Source: Renibacterium sp. (GTDB lineage: Bacteria > Actinomycetota > Actinomycetes > Actinomycetales > Micrococcaceae). From it: a stretch of DNA of 64,000 nucleotides. Of this stretch, positions 19,915-29,835 are shown piece after piece. The notes under the pieces are model-generated. The model made no database searches, was not told where the DNA came from, and saw only the letters and a list, made by a program, of their open reading frames with translations. The stretch lies in NCBI GenBank assembly GCA_017419405.1, contig JAFOLH010000008.1, forward strand, positions 124,001 to 188,000. The letters are read 5' to 3'. Position 1 is the stretch's first letter. Every line of letters begins with the position of its first letter. A program made the position numbers and the translations under genes.

Positions 19915-20612
19915 TTGCCGCCTTCGGGGAGTGACGCGCCGGGGACCGCGGCGCTGCGGGCAGCAGCCACGGCATTGGCGACGACGTCGAGTTCGTTCAG
20001 TCCGGTCTGTTCGCCGCGCAGCACCACGGTGCTGCTGCCGGCGGTCGCGGTGGGGTTCAGGATCAAGGACATCGAGGTTCCGGGCTTGTCCCGCAGCTGC
20101 CAAGTCAGCCCGGAGAGCGTCCGGTCCCCGGTGACCGGGGCATTGTCCGTCCGCCCGGCGAGCCAGGTGGGATTCGCCTGCGCGGTTTCGGTCACCGTGA
20201 TGAATTTCTGGCTCGGCGTGACATAGCCGACTTCCCAGAAGCCGACCCCGTCGCTGCCGGCCGCGGTCCATCGGGCGTAATTGGCGGTCCAACCGTCCGG
20301 GAGCGCGGGTGCAGCGGGCCTGAAGCCCGCGACGCCCTGGGCTTGGCCGGCGGCGGCCGGGACGTCGACATTGGTCTGGTACAGCGGGCCGCTGGGGTGG
20401 GCGCTCATCAGCGGCAGGATCAGGGCCAGGCCCAGACTCACGCCGACCGCCATCAGCATGCCGATCACGGTGGCATTGGCGCGTTTGGCGGTGGCCGGCT
20501 TGAGCACCGGTTTGAAATCCTCCGGCTCGGCCGGGCCGGCTGCGCCGGGGGCGGTTCCGGCAGCACCCCCTTGCGTTCCCGGGGCGGCGCCCTGCTGGCC
20601 TGCTTCAGTCAT
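19911..20612 (-). CDS. DUF4245 domain membrane-anchored protein
   Basis: A 233-residue protein with a Gly/Ala/Pro-rich cytoplasmic tail (residues 1-45), one membrane helix at about 50-75 (ATVIGMLMAVGVSLGLALILPLM) and an extracytoplasmic domain with the DUF4245 landmarks LPDGWTANYARW and GYVTPSQKFITV. Function unknown. The alternative start at 20630 adds six residues. For the ATG at 20612 the AGAGGA is too close to act as a ribosome site, while GACTAT lies 6 nt upstream, a weak match to the leaderless pattern. It overlaps the carbonic anhydrase start by ATGA. Confidence 0.85.
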   Translation of the reverse strand: MTEAGQQGAAPGTQGGAAGTAPGAAGPAEPEDFKPVLKPATAKRANATVIGMLMAVGVSLGLALILPLMSAHPSGPLYQTNVDVPAAAGQAQGVAGFRPAAPALPDGWTANYARWTAAGSDGVGFWEVGYVTPSQKFITVTETAQANPTWLAGRTDNAPVTGDRTLSGLTWQLRDKPGTSMSLILNPTATAGSSTVVLRGEQTGLNELDVVANAVAAARSAAVPGASLPEGGK

Positions 20613-20798
20613 TCCTCTATAGTCGCGCATCAGTGCCCCGGAACACCACTTGGCGGGACCGGGCGGCCGCGGACCGGCTCCCCGCAGAGCGCCGCTGCGC
20701 CGGCCAGCCGAACGTATCGCTCGTCACAGTAGTTAGCCGTGGGCGTCCCGGCAAAATATGATGGGTACAACGAACCCGCTCAATGATGAGGATGAACT

Positions 20799-21833
20799 GT
20801 GACTGTTCTGCCCGAAGAAGCCCAGTATTCGACGCTTTCACGCTCATTGGCTGTGGGTGACGACGAACCGGACCGGAACCTCGCGCTCGAGCTGGTCCGG
20901 GTGACCGAAGCCGCAGCCATCGCCGGCGGCCATTGGGTCGGCTTCGGCGACAAGAACCTGGCCGACGGCGCAGCCGTCGATGCGATGCGTTCCTTCCTGC
21001 ACACCGTGCATTTCAACGGCGTGGTGGTGATCGGCGAAGGCGAGAAGGACGAAGCCCCGATGCTCTTCAACGGCGAGCGCGTCGGAGACGGCACCGGCCC
21101 GGAGGTCGACGTCGCGGTCGATCCGATCGACGGGACCCGGCTGACCGCCCTCGGCATCAACAATGCGCTCGCCGTGCTCGCGGTCGCCGAACGCGGCACC
21201 ATGTTCGACCCGTCCGCGGTGTTCTACATGGAGAAACTGGTGACCGGCCCGGAAGCCGCGGACATGGTCGATTTGCGCTTGCCGGTCAAGCAGAACCTGC
21301 ACCTGATCGCCAAAGCCAAAGGCGTCAAAGTCAACCAGCTCAACGTGATGATCCTGGACCGGGACCGGCACAAGCCCCTGGTGGAAGAGATCCGCGATGC
21401 CGGAGCGCGGACCCGGTTCATCATGGACGGCGATGTGGCCGGCGCGATCGCGGCGGCCCGTTCCGGAACCGGCGTGGACGCCTTGATGGGCGTCGGCGGC
21501 ACTCCGGAGGGCATTGTGGCGGCCTGCGCGATCAAGGCGCTCGGCGGCGTCATCCAGGGCCGGCTCTGGCCGACCAGCGACGACGAAAAGCAGAAAGCGC
21601 TCGACGCCGGCCATGATCTGGACCGGGTGCTCTCCACGAACGACCTGGTCACCAGCGACAATTGCTACTTCGCTGCCACCGGCATCACGGACGGCGATTT
21701 GCTGCGCGGGGTGCGTTACACCAAGGACCGCGTGGTCACCCAGTCGATCGTGATGCGCTCGAAGTCCGGGACCGTCCGGTTCGTCGACGCCGAGCACCAC
21801 GCGAGCAAATGGGAAACCTACGCCCGCAGCTAG
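20799..21833 (+). CDS. glpX: Class II fructose-1,6-bisphosphatase GlpX
   Basis: Dephosphorylates fructose 1,6-bisphosphate in gluconeogenesis; in most actinobacteria this is the main FBPase. The 344-residue protein carries [11 protein letters not shown] (residues 78-88) and the metal-binding DPIDGT at 108-113, plus [20 protein letters not shown]. The start is GTG at 20799, with GAGGATG (20788-20794) as ribosome site, so this gene does not follow the leaderless pattern common in the window. It is divergent from the DUF4245 gene and converges on the FemX-like gene with a 21-nt gap. Confidence 0.95.
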   Translation: MTVLPEEAQYSTLSRSLAVGDDEPDRNLALELVRVTEAAAIAGGHWVGFGDKNLADGAAVDAMRSFLHTVHFNGVVVIGEGEKDEAPMLFNGERVGDGTGPEVDVAVDPIDGTRLTALGINNALAVLAVAERGTMFDPSAVFYMEKLVTGPEAADMVDLRLPVKQNLHLIAKAKGVKVNQLNVMILDRDRHKPLVEEIRDAGARTRFIMDGDVAGAIAAARSGTGVDALMGVGGTPEGIVAACAIKALGGVIQGRLWPTSDDEKQKALDAGHDLDRVLSTNDLVTSDNCYFAATGITDGDLLRGVRYTKDRVVTQSIVMRSKSGTVRFVDAEHHASKWETYARS

Positions 21834-21854
21834 GCCTGGATTCGCGGGGAGCGG

Positions 21855-22802
21855 TCAGCCGCGGAGCGAGCGGACTTTCCCCCGGGCTTTCCGGGCCAGC
21901 TGGTAAGCCGCGTAGCGCAGCGGGTTCACCGGCAGGTCCCAGGTGCCCGGAAACTCCACGAGCCGACCGCCGAACGAGTTCTTGAAGGACGTGAATCCGG
22001 CCCATTTGTGTTCGGGGTGCCCTTCCGGCGCGACGCCGGAGAGGTCGACGTGGGCCAGGCCCTTGGCCTGGGCCTCCGCGATCAAGGTCACCACCAAGGG
22101 GATTCCTGCGCTGAGCTTCCGGTACTCGTCGTCCATCGCGGCGTGCGCATAGACCCGGGTGTCCGCGGAATCGTAAACCAGTGCTGCGGCGATCGGCCTG
22201 CCTTCGAGTTCGGCGAGGTAGAGGGTCACCGCGCCCATTGGCATCAGCGTCGTCGCCACCTGGTGCAGATAGTCGTCGCTCTGCGGTTTGAATCCGTTCC
22301 GTTCCGCGGTCCGGTGCAGGAAGCCCAGCAGCACCGAAATCTCGGCCGGGTCCTGCGAAGCCCGGAAAGCGACGCCTTTTTTCCCGATGTTCCGGTACAG
22401 GTTGCGGTTCGTCGGTTTCATCTGCGCAAGCGTCGGGGCCAGATCCGGACCCAAGTCGAGGATCCGGGTGAGCTCCGGTTGCTGGTTGGCCGGTGCCGGC
22501 ACCATGCCGCGCTCGGCCAAGGCGCCTCGCGCGGCCTCCGCGCTCAGCGCCAAGCTCGCCGGTTCGAGGCGGATGAACACCGCACCGCGGCTTTTGGCGA
22601 GCGGCCGGATCTCGGCCAGGGCCGAATCCAAAGCGGCGAGATCCGCAGCGACCGGACCGTAGGGCAGGTACAGGACCTTGCCGGCCGGATTGCTTTCCTC
22701 GACCGCGAGGAATCGCCAGCCGTCGCCGCGCCGTTCGTGCACGGTTTTCCCCAGACCACGTTGAAATTCGGCCCATGCCGGGCTCTGTACGAAGAAATCC
22801 AT
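21855..22802 (-). CDS. FemX/FemAB-like aminoacyl transferase (peptidoglycan interpeptide bridge)
   Basis: A 315-residue protein of the FemABX/MurM family, which uses aminoacyl-tRNA to add amino acids to the peptidoglycan stem peptide or bridge. It shows the double acetyltransferase-like fold: MDFFVQSPAWAEFQRGLG at the start, MKPTNRNLYRNIGKKGV in the middle and VTLIAEAQAKGLAHVDLSGV with HKWAGFTSFKNSFGG near the end, all family landmarks. The frame is open upstream into manA, but TAGTCT (22810-22815, minus strand) lies 7 nt before the ATG at 22802, supporting a leaderless start. It sits 10 nt behind manA. The amino acid added cannot be read from sequence. Confidence 0.88.
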   Translation of the reverse strand: MDFFVQSPAWAEFQRGLGKTVHERRGDGWRFLAVEESNPAGKVLYLPYGPVAADLAALDSALAEIRPLAKSRGAVFIRLEPASLALSAEAARGALAERGMVPAPANQQPELTRILDLGPDLAPTLAQMKPTNRNLYRNIGKKGVAFRASQDPAEISVLLGFLHRTAERNGFKPQSDDYLHQVATTLMPMGAVTLYLAELEGRPIAAALVYDSADTRVYAHAAMDDEYRKLSAGIPLVVTLIAEAQAKGLAHVDLSGVAPEGHPEHKWAGFTSFKNSFGGRLVEFPGTWDLPVNPLRYAAYQLARKARGKVRSLRG

Positions 22803-22812
22803 CCGGTCCAGA

Positions 22813-24069
22813 CTATCCCGGGACGTCGTCGCCGGCGGTTCCCGTGGTGACCGCGAAGGCCAGGCACCCTTCGGCCGAATGCAGCACCGCGGGCGCTTCG
22901 GCTGCGGGCACGAAGGCACTCTCGCCGCGGAGCAGGGCCAGATCGCCGCGCGGCGAATCGAGCAGCGCGGAGCCGGAAACGAGCAGCACCAACAGCGGTC
23001 CGTGCTGGGCCAGAACCGCCGGTTCGCTGCCGGGCGCCAGCTCGATGCGCTGGAGCTGGAATTCACCGAAGCCCGGGGCGAAGACCTGTTGCCCCCATTC
23101 GGTGCCGCCCGCCGTGACGTGCGGCACCGGCAAAGCCCGGAAGTCCACCGTGCGCAGCAGTTCCGGAATGTCGATGTGCTTCGGGGTCAGCCCGCCGCGC
23201 AGCACATTGTCCGAAGCGGCCATCACTTCGACGCCCAGCCCGTCCAAGTACGCGTGCACATTGCCGGCCGGCATCGCGAAACACTCGCCCGGTTCCAGGT
23301 GGACCAGATTCAGCAGGAGCGAAATCAGTGCGCCCGGATCGCCTGGATAATCCGCACCGAGCCGGCGGACGGTACGCAGCGCGGGTCCGAGCGATTCCGG
23401 GGCCAGCGCACCGAGCTGCTGCTGGACCAGGGCCAGAGACTCCAGGACGTCCGGCGCTGCGGAAATCAGCCGTTCGAATGCGGCGTGCAGGGCCTGGGTT
23501 TCGGTGCCGTCGCGCAGGGTTGCCGCGATCTCCAGCAGCAGCGGGTCCGGAGCGGAGTTCCCGACGCCGGCCGACCGCGCCGAGTCGGCCAATGCTTCGA
23601 AGCTCGCCGCGGATTCGGCCGCGGGCCGGAATCCGCAGAGCGCGTCGAACGGGGTCAGCGCGAAGATCATTTCGGGCTTGTGGTTGTCGTCCCGGTAGTT
23701 GCGGTACGGGGAGTCTTGCGGGATGCCGGCTGCATTCTCCGCGGCGAACCCGGCCTTCGCCTGGGCCAGGCTCGGATGCACCTGCAAGGACAGCGCCTGT
23801 CCGGCGGCGAGCAGTTTCATCAGGAACGGGAGCCGGTCGCCGAATTGGCGGCGGGATGCGCTGCCGAGCGTGTTCTGCGGGTCGGCCGCGATCAGCCGGT
23901 CCAGCGGCACCTCGCCGTCCGGGGTCTGCGCCTGCGACGGAGCCCCCGGGTGGGCGCCCAGCCACAGTTCGGCCTCCGGAGCGCCGGACGGCGCGCGGCC
24001 GAGCAAGTCGGCGATCGCCGTCGTCGAGCCCCAGGCATAGGGCCGGAGCACATTCTGCAATTTGTACAT
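22813..24069 (-). CDS. manA: Mannose-6-phosphate isomerase, class I
   Basis: Interconverts mannose 6-phosphate and fructose 6-phosphate, giving the precursor for GDP-mannose and polyprenol-phosphate mannose. The 418-residue protein has the type I layout: N-terminal LQNVLRPYAWGS, the zinc region SLQVHPSLAQAKAGF with NHKPEM, and the C-terminal cupin part with FAMPAGNVHAYLDGLGVEVMAASDNVLRGGLTPKH. TAAGGT (24076-24081, minus strand) lies 6 nt before the ATG, pointing to a leaderless mRNA. It lies between the LCP gene and the FemX-like gene in one direction. Protein mannosyltransferase at 45 kb is a likely downstream user of the product. Confidence 0.95.
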   Translation of the reverse strand: MYKLQNVLRPYAWGSTTAIADLLGRAPSGAPEAELWLGAHPGAPSQAQTPDGEVPLDRLIAADPQNTLGSASRRQFGDRLPFLMKLLAAGQALSLQVHPSLAQAKAGFAAENAAGIPQDSPYRNYRDDNHKPEMIFALTPFDALCGFRPAAESAASFEALADSARSAGVGNSAPDPLLLEIAATLRDGTETQALHAAFERLISAAPDVLESLALVQQQLGALAPESLGPALRTVRRLGADYPGDPGALISLLLNLVHLEPGECFAMPAGNVHAYLDGLGVEVMAASDNVLRGGLTPKHIDIPELLRTVDFRALPVPHVTAGGTEWGQQVFAPGFGEFQLQRIELAPGSEPAVLAQHGPLLVLLVSGSALLDSPRGDLALLRGESAFVPAAEAPAVLHSAEGCLAFAVTTGTAGDDVPG

Positions 24070-24078
24070 GCTGGTACC

Positions 24079-25683
24079 TTAGCCCGGAGTGCAGCTGCCG
24101 TTGTTGGCGAGCAACTGGACCAGGGTATCGGTGGCCCCCCGCTCGGCCAGCCGCTGCAAGTAGTCCTGAGTCAGCGTCGGTGTCGGGGTGCTCGGTGCCG
24201 CCGGAGTGTTCGGTGCGGCCGGCGGATTGGGTTGCGCCGGAGCCCCCGGCGGCGCGGGCTGCGCCGGCGGTGCATTCACGTCGGTACTCGCGGATTCGGG
24301 TGCTTTGCCGGCGATCAGGTCCTTGACCCTTTGCTGCAGCGACGGGAAATCCGGATAGGTCGGGAAGTCTTCGCTGAAATCCGGCGGGCCGATGGTCAGC
24401 CGGTCGAGCGGGAAGCCTTTGGCCTTCAACGCCAGATTGATGAAACTGCCCAATTGCTGCTGCGGGATGTCGGATTCGATGACTTTCGCACCGGCATTCG
24501 CAATGTCGTTGAATTTGGTCAGCACCGTGGCCGGGTTCATCTGTTTCAGCACCGCCTGCTGGATGCATTGCTGGCGCTGGCTCCGGGCATAGTCGGTGAC
24601 CCACTCCCGGGAGCGGGCGTACCAAAGCGCCTGATCGCCGTTGAGGGTCTGCTCACCCGGCGCGATCCAGCCTTCCGGAGGCAGATGCCCGCCTTGTTCG
24701 TCGGTGGCCGCGCCGCTGATCGGCACCCAGCCTCCGGCGTTGACTTTGACGCCGCCGAGCGCGTCGATCAATTGCGAGAATCCGGCCATATCGATGAGCA
24801 CGTAGCCCTGGACGGTCAAGCCCAGAGTGCCGCCGGCGGCGTCCATCATCGCCTGGGCCCCGGGGTCCGATTCGCCGGGGTAGAGATTCTGGTAGTTTTC
24901 CGTGACATCGCTGTAGAGGAAATTGATGATGCAGTTGTCGCCGCAGTTGTAGCCCTGCGGATAGATCTTGCGCATCGGCGAATTCGGGCTGAACTGGGCG
25001 TTCTGCAGATTCCGCGGGATCGAGATGGTCACGGTCTTCCCGGTCTGCGCATCGATGCTGAGCACGATGATGCTGTCCGGCCGGCGCCCGGTGCGGTCTG
25101 CTCCGGCGTCTCCGCCCATCACCAGGAAGTTGTAGCGCCCGTCCACCGGGGCCATGTCCGGACCGGATGCCGTGAAAATGCTGCCCAGCGCGTTGCGGCC
25201 GGAGTTGACCAACCAGGCCGAGTAGCCGAGGGTCCCGGACGTGACCGCCATCAGCACGACCACGGAGGCGGCCACGATGATCCGCATGCCCGGGGCCAGC
25301 AGCACCGGACGGATGATCCGCAGCGTATTGACGAAAATAAAGGCCCAGCCGATGGCCAACAGCACCAGGACCAGGATCAGGAGCAGCGAAGCGATCGGAT
25401 TGGTCAGGATGCTCAAGACCAATTCCCGATTGGCGAAGGAGAGCACGACGCCGATGATCAGCAAAGCCCAGACCGTGAAGGTGACCCGGAGCGCGCTCCG
25501 GCCGAGATTGCGGTTTCCAGCCACCAGTTGGGCGCTGCCCGGGATGAAAAGACTCAGCACCAACAACAGGAAGGCGCGTTTGGCGCGCATCGGCGCATTC
25601 GCCGATTGCGGGTAACGGAGCGGATTCGTCAGGACCGGGGGCCGTTTCGAGGTCTTGTCGGTAGCGCGCGAGGAGAAACTCAT
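24079..25683 (-). CDS. LytR-CpsA-Psr (LCP) family wall-polymer ligase
   Basis: A 534-residue membrane protein of the LCP family, which transfers polyprenyl-linked glycopolymers onto peptidoglycan. A short cytoplasmic N-terminus is followed by four hydrophobic segments (about residues 33-150) instead of the usual one, then the extracytoplasmic LCP domain (about 180-420) with [28 protein letters not shown] and the arginine-containing [19 protein letters not shown]. The tail is Pro/Ala-rich. Its ATG overlaps the purE stop as ATGA, linking it to purine genes. The extra helices recall actinobacterial LCP proteins with an N-terminal membrane module. Confidence 0.92.
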   Translation of the reverse strand: MSFSSRATDKTSKRPPVLTNPLRYPQSANAPMRAKRAFLLLVLSLFIPGSAQLVAGNRNLGRSALRVTFTVWALLIIGVVLSFANRELVLSILTNPIASLLLILVLVLLAIGWAFIFVNTLRIIRPVLLAPGMRIIVAASVVVLMAVTSGTLGYSAWLVNSGRNALGSIFTASGPDMAPVDGRYNFLVMGGDAGADRTGRRPDSIIVLSIDAQTGKTVTISIPRNLQNAQFSPNSPMRKIYPQGYNCGDNCIINFLYSDVTENYQNLYPGESDPGAQAMMDAAGGTLGLTVQGYVLIDMAGFSQLIDALGGVKVNAGGWVPISGAATDEQGGHLPPEGWIAPGEQTLNGDQALWYARSREWVTDYARSQRQQCIQQAVLKQMNPATVLTKFNDIANAGAKVIESDIPQQQLGSFINLALKAKGFPLDRLTIGPPDFSEDFPTYPDFPSLQQRVKDLIAGKAPESASTDVNAPPAQPAPPGAPAQPNPPAAPNTPAAPSTPTPTLTQDYLQRLAERGATDTLVQLLANNGSCTPG

Positions 25684-26255
25684 ACCGGGCCCTGCAACGC
25701 TCCGGCGGCGGTTCCGGGGTAGTCGAGCCTGGCCTGTTCCCGGAGTGCCGCGCCTTTGGCGCCGGCTGCTTCATTGAGCCCGGCCGCGAAGTCGGCCAGG
25801 GCCCGGCGCAACCGCTCGGCGAGTGCATCGGAGCCGCTCGCGAGGATCCGCACGGCGAGCAAACCGGCGTTGCGGGCGCCGCCGATCGAAACCGTCGCCA
25901 CCGGGACTCCGGCAGGCATCTGCACGATCGACAGCAGCGAATCCATGCCGTCCAAGGTCTTCAGCGGCACCGGCACGCCGATCACCGGCAGGGTGGTCAC
26001 CGAGGCGAGCATGCCGGGCAGGTGCGCGGCGCCGCCGGCCCCGGCGATCACCGCACGCAGCCCGCGCTGCGCAGCGGTCCGGCCGTATTCGACCATTTCC
26101 AGCGGCATCCGGTGCGCTGAGACGACGTCCGCCTCGAACGGGATGCCGAACTCGTCGAGGATCTCGGCTGCGGCCTGCATCACCGGCCAGTCCGAGTCCG
26201 AACCCATGACCAGGCCGACCAGTGCGGCGTTGTCGTCGGAAGGAATCTGAGTCAT
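25680..26255 (-). CDS. purE: N5-carboxyaminoimidazole ribonucleotide mutase
   Basis: Converts N5-CAIR to CAIR in de novo purine synthesis. The 191-residue protein has the class I PurE blocks [22 protein letters not shown] and [15 protein letters not shown], and the C-terminal [16 protein letters not shown]. The start ATG at 26255 overlaps the purK stop (ATGA), and its own stop overlaps the LCP start (ATGA), so the three genes form one coupled chain. The C-terminal extension after about residue 165 ([19 protein letters not shown]) is longer than in the minimal enzyme. Confidence 0.96.
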   Translation of the reverse strand: MTQIPSDDNAALVGLVMGSDSDWPVMQAAAEILDEFGIPFEADVVSAHRMPLEMVEYGRTAAQRGLRAVIAGAGGAAHLPGMLASVTTLPVIGVPVPLKTLDGMDSLLSIVQMPAGVPVATVSIGGARNAGLLAVRILASGSDALAERLRRALADFAAGLNEAAGAKGAALREQARLDYPGTAAGALQGPV

Positions 26256-27454
26256 CGTGTTGCCGCCTCGTTCGTGGTCTGTTGCTCTGCTGCCGGGCCC
26301 TGGGCCCCGTTCCGGATGATCGAAGCGGCCTCGGCCACTCTGGCGCGCAGCGCGGCCAAGGACTCCCCGTCCCGGGCCAAGCCGTTGACATGCGCGATCT
26401 TGCGACCCGGCCGGACCGATTTGCCGTAGTTGTGCACCTTGACCCCGGGTTGTGCGGCCAAAGCTGCCGGGTAGGCCCGGTAAAGCTCTTGGTTCGGCCC
26501 GCCGAGGATGTTCTTCATCACCGTGAACGGCGCAAGCGGACGGGGATCGCCCAGCGGAAGATCGGCTACTGCGCGCAAATGCTGTTCGAACTGGCCGGTC
26601 AGCGCACCGTCCATGCTCCAGTGCCCGGAATTGTGCGGACGCATGGCGAGCTCGTTGATCAAAAATCCGGCCCCGATGCCGGGAGTCTCGAAGATCTCCA
26701 CAGCCATCGCCCCGGTCACGCCGAGCTCGTCGGCGATCCGCAAGGCAGCGTCCCGCGCGGCCGCCGCGACGTCGGCAGCCAACTGCGGCGCCGGTGCGAT
26801 CACTTCGTCGCACACCCCGTCGATTTGGATCGATTCGACGACCGGCCAGGCCACTGCCTCACCGCTGGGCCGACGGGCCACCATGGCGGAAAGCTCCCGG
26901 CTGAAATCGACCTTGGCCTCCACCAGCAAGGGGTTCATCGCGGCGAACCAAGCGGCGGCCGCGGTGGCTTCCTCGGGTCCGGAAAGGATCCGGACCCCTT
27001 TGCCGTCATAACCGCCACGCGGGGTTTTCAAAACCACCGGCCAACCGACCGTTTCGCCGAATTCGACGATCTCCGGCACGGACCGCACGGCCGCCCAGGC
27101 GGGGTTCGGCAGTCCCAGCCGGTCGATCGCGGCCCGCATGACCAATTTGTCCTGGGCGTGCCGCAGGGCGGACGGCGTCGGCTGCACGTTCACGCCCTCG
27201 GCCATCAGGGTTTCCAGGTGCGCCGCCGGCACGTGCTCGTGGTCGAAGGTGAGGACGTCCACACTGCGGGCGAAATCCCGGAGCGTGGCCAGATCGCGGT
27301 AGTCGCCCACCGTCGAATGCCGGGCGGCGTCCGCCGTGGAAACGTCGGCGGCTTCGGCCAGGACCCGCAGCCCGAGCCCCAATTCGAGCGCCGCCGGCAC
27401 CATCATGCGGGCCAACTGGCCACCGCCCACCACACCAATCACTGGAAAAGTCAC
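26252..27454 (-). CDS. purK: N5-carboxyaminoimidazole ribonucleotide synthase
   Basis: An ATP-grasp enzyme that makes N5-CAIR from AIR, bicarbonate and ATP, the step before PurE. The 400-residue protein begins with [16 protein letters not shown] and shows ATP-grasp landmarks [16 protein letters not shown], the EIFETPG motif and [17 protein letters not shown]. The start is GTG at 27454 with TACTCT (27462-27467, minus strand) 7 nt upstream, so the mRNA is probably leaderless. It is the first gene of the purK-purE-LCP chain and is divergent from the GtrA gene. Confidence 0.96.
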   Translation of the reverse strand: MTFPVIGVVGGGQLARMMVPAALELGLGLRVLAEAADVSTADAARHSTVGDYRDLATLRDFARSVDVLTFDHEHVPAAHLETLMAEGVNVQPTPSALRHAQDKLVMRAAIDRLGLPNPAWAAVRSVPEIVEFGETVGWPVVLKTPRGGYDGKGVRILSGPEEATAAAAWFAAMNPLLVEAKVDFSRELSAMVARRPSGEAVAWPVVESIQIDGVCDEVIAPAPQLAADVAAAARDAALRIADELGVTGAMAVEIFETPGIGAGFLINELAMRPHNSGHWSMDGALTGQFEQHLRAVADLPLGDPRPLAPFTVMKNILGGPNQELYRAYPAALAAQPGVKVHNYGKSVRPGRKIAHVNGLARDGESLAALRARVAEAASIIRNGAQGPAAEQQTTNEAATR

Positions 27455-27684
27455 AAGGTCAAGAGTAGCGAGTGTGCGTGTGCAGAGCGTCCCCCGGCGC
27501 GTCGGGGCGGGATATGCGCAGCCGGTTCACAGCCGATTCCCGGTGCGGCCCGGCTTCCTGCGGCGCGAAGCCGCGGACCATCCTGGGAAGTTCCCTGGTG
27601 GCTGGGCGGGAGAGGGCCCGGGGAAGGAGTAAAATAGACGGTTGGCCCAGAAATCGGGCCGGTTTTCAAAGACCGTGGAGGGTC

Positions 27685-28242
27685 ATGTTTCCATCGATTA
27701 TGCATCGCCTGCGTGGCCTGGTGGGCCTCTTCTGGCGTGAGGTCGCCAAGTTCGGCGTCGTCGGCGGGGTCGCATTCGTGATCGACTCCGCGATCTTCAT
27801 CTGGCTTTTTTCCGGACCGATGCACGGCAGCGAGGTATGGGCCAAGGCCATCGCCACGATCGTGGCGAGCGTCTTCTCCTGGGTGGCCAACCGGTATTGG
27901 ACCTTCCGGCATCGCAAACAAGCCAACGCAGTCCGGGAGGCCGTGCTGTTCGCGATCATGAACGGCATCGGCCTGTTGATCGCTGCGGGCTGCGTTTTCG
28001 TGGCGAAGTATTGGCTGGGCGTCGAGAGCAAAGTCGGCCTGTTCATCGCCGGAAGCGTGGTCGGCCTGATCCTCGGCACCATTTTCCGGTTCTTCGCCTA
28101 CCGGTTCTGGGTGTTCACCGCGGAACTGGACGCCGATCCCGAGTTCGCCAACGACCGGGAACTGATCGAAGCCCACACTGCGGCGCCGGCCGCGGACAGC
28201 CCGGTTGCGCAGACCCCGGAACGGACTAACCGCGCCGAGTGA
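27685..28242 (+). CDS. GtrA family membrane protein
   Basis: A 185-residue protein with four hydrophobic helices and the GtrA pattern (EVAKFGVVGGVAFVIDSAIFIWL, FSWVANRYWTFRHR, GTIFRFFAYRFWVF). GtrA proteins are associated with flipping or transfer of lipid-linked sugars in wall polysaccharide synthesis, often as partners of glycosyltransferases. GGAGGG (27677-27682) precedes the ATG at 27685 rather closely. A GGCCC/GGGCC hairpin (27644-27660) lies in the leader after a possible TAAAAT -10 (27630-27635). The 3' end overlaps the convergent TIGR03089 gene by 17 nt. Confidence 0.85.
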   Translation: MFPSIMHRLRGLVGLFWREVAKFGVVGGVAFVIDSAIFIWLFSGPMHGSEVWAKAIATIVASVFSWVANRYWTFRHRKQANAVREAVLFAIMNGIGLLIAAGCVFVAKYWLGVESKVGLFIAGSVVGLILGTIFRFFAYRFWVFTAELDADPEFANDRELIEAHTAAPAADSPVAQTPERTNRAE

Positions 28243-28951
28243 CCCCCTCGGCCTGCAGCAGTTTTTCGCTGGCCAGCGCGGCATCCGAGAAGAGCACCAC
28301 GGAGCCGCCGGCCTGCCAAATCCCCAAAGCCGCGAAAGCCACCCGGGACAGTCCCTCGCCCGCATCGAGCGCCACCCGGGAAGCCGCGTCCCAGCCCTCG
28401 GCGAGCCCGGCGATCCGGGCGTAATCGACGCTCCGATCCAGACCCGCCATGGCGATGCCGTCGGGCTCCGGGTCGTCGAACCGGACGAAGGCGTCGGCGA
28501 ACATCCGGACTTCGGCCGCGTAGTCGTGCACTTCGGCATCATCCGGCAGTGCGCCCGGCCAGGCCATGGCCAGCGCCGGAAGGGCGACCGCGACGGCATC
28601 GGTCCGCCGGGCGGCTGCGGCCAGCCCGGATGTTTCGGCTGCGAACCAGACTGATGCGGAATCGGCCAAGCCGGAATCGGGTTCGGCAACGAACCGCACC
28701 GTCGCGGCGCAGGCCAACCCCGCCAAGCAAATGCACAGGGATTTCCAATGCGCCGGCAATTGCAGGGCGATCAAAGCGCCTGCTGCGACGTCGAATTCCT
28801 CGGTCAGGAAATTCGCCGATTTGGCGACCCAATTGTCCAGAACTTTTCCGGAGAGTTCGATCCTTTCGCCGTCGGGGCCGTACCAGGTCAGGCGGGGCGC
28901 TCCCGGATCAACCGTGCGCAGGGAGTGGAGCAGGGAATCGATCGCGGTCAT
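28226..28951 (-). CDS. TIGR03089 family protein (AMP-binding-like, function unknown)
   Basis: A 241-residue actinobacterial protein resembling the N-terminal part of AMP-dependent acyl-CoA synthetases: it has the LTWYGPDGERIELSGKVLDNWVAKSANFLTEEF opening and the ALQLPAHWKSLCICLAGLACAATVRFV block, but lacks the ATP-binding SGTTGxPKG loop and the C-terminal domain. It matches the TIGR03089 group as I recall it. It is therefore unlikely to be a complete ligase, and its role is unknown. GAAAGG 7 nt before the ATG is a reasonable ribosome site. It overlaps the GtrA gene tail to tail. Confidence 0.8.
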   Translation of the reverse strand: MTAIDSLLHSLRTVDPGAPRLTWYGPDGERIELSGKVLDNWVAKSANFLTEEFDVAAGALIALQLPAHWKSLCICLAGLACAATVRFVAEPDSGLADSASVWFAAETSGLAAAARRTDAVAVALPALAMAWPGALPDDAEVHDYAAEVRMFADAFVRFDDPEPDGIAMAGLDRSVDYARIAGLAEGWDAASRVALDAGEGLSRVAFAALGIWQAGGSVVLFSDAALASEKLLQAEGVTRRG

Positions 28952-29114
28952 CGCGGTGCCTTTCGCAAGCGTTCGGGCCTTTGCCGCTCGGTCCGCGGCC
29001 CATGCACCCGGACCAATTCACGCACATCGGCCAACACGCCGCCAGTTCGAGAAAATCCCGGGCGTGGCGTGGCTGGGAAAATGCGCTGGGTATGGATAAA
29101 ATTCCCGGTTCCGC

Positions 29115-29144
29115 TTGACGGGCAGCGTATTACACGGTTGTAAT
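29115..29144 (+). promoter_or_regulatory. whiB promoter with palindrome over the -10
   Basis: TTGACG (29115-29120) and TGTAAT (29139-29144) are separated by 18 nt, the best sigma-70-like promoter in the window. A perfect palindrome TTACACGGTTGTAA (29130-29143) covers the -10, a likely operator. A leader of roughly 100 nt separates it from the whiB start. Confidence 0.65.
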
Positions 29145-29248
29145 TAGACTACGAAAGCCACGGTGGAGAACTTCAGCAGTCAGCACAGAAGCAAATACCA
29201 AAAGCAACACCAAAGCAACACAGCCGTGGCGAAACCAGGAGGACCATC

Positions 29249-29824
29249 ATGGGGCAAGCGGAGCGTAGCAATACAACTCCGAATGGGCGATCCGGAGCCT
29301 TCGAGGACGAATCGGCGCTGCAGGCGCAAGCGGCATCGCTTTACCGCTCCCGTGGAGTCCCCGGAGACTGGTACGTGGATCCGGCGGATCCGCAAGCTGC
29401 TGAGCGGTACCGCAGCGCCGAAGCGGAGTCCATCGAAGACCAAGCCACCGCATTCCTCGCCGCGCACGAGGCATTGGAAGACGGCACCGAGTTGCGACTC
29501 GGTGCCCCGGAGAAGCCGGGCAGCGTCGAGCTCACCGGGCACGCCGACCAAGCCGTCTGGATCGGATTGCCCGGCATGCCTTTGGCAGATCCGGCCGATG
29601 AAGGCGAATTGGGCTGGCAAGCCGATGCTTTGTGCGCACAAACCGATCCGGAGGCTTTCTTCCCGGAAAAAGGCGGCTCCACCCGCGACGCGAAAAAAGT
29701 TTGCGGCTCCTGCAACGTCCGCTCGCAATGCCTCGAGTACGCTCTTTCCAATGATGAGCGGTTCGGCATCTGGGGCGGCCTCTCGGAACGCGAGCGGCGC
29801 CGGTTACGGAAGCGAGCAGTCTGA
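29249..29824 (+). CDS. WhiB-family [4Fe-4S] regulator with long N-terminal extension
   Basis: A 191-residue Wbl protein. The four cluster-binding cysteines are Cys129, Cys152, Cys155 and Cys161 (C-x22-C-x2-C-x5-C), followed by the sigma-factor-contact turn GIWGG and the basic DNA-contact tail ERERRRLRKRA. Most WhiB proteins are 80-130 residues; here about 125 residues precede the first cysteine, acidic and low in complexity, so the extension is unusual. The start is well supported by AGGAGGA (29238-29243) with 5-nt spacing. Similarity of the core is to WhiB2/WhmD-like proteins involved in division, and the promoter has its own palindrome. The downstream glycosyltransferase gene follows after 11 nt. 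Confidence 0.9.
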   Translation: MGQAERSNTTPNGRSGAFEDESALQAQAASLYRSRGVPGDWYVDPADPQAAERYRSAEAESIEDQATAFLAAHEALEDGTELRLGAPEKPGSVELTGHADQAVWIGLPGMPLADPADEGELGWQADALCAQTDPEAFFPEKGGSTRDAKKVCGSCNVRSQCLEYALSNDERFGIWGGLSERERRRLRKRAV

Positions 29825-29835
29825 TTTCTGAAGCT

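Noticed and set aside
22879-25722. A 947-codon plus-strand open frame opposite manA and the LCP gene
   Set aside because: Composition is typical of an antisense shadow (Gln/Arg/Gly-rich) and both minus-strand genes are full length with family motifs.
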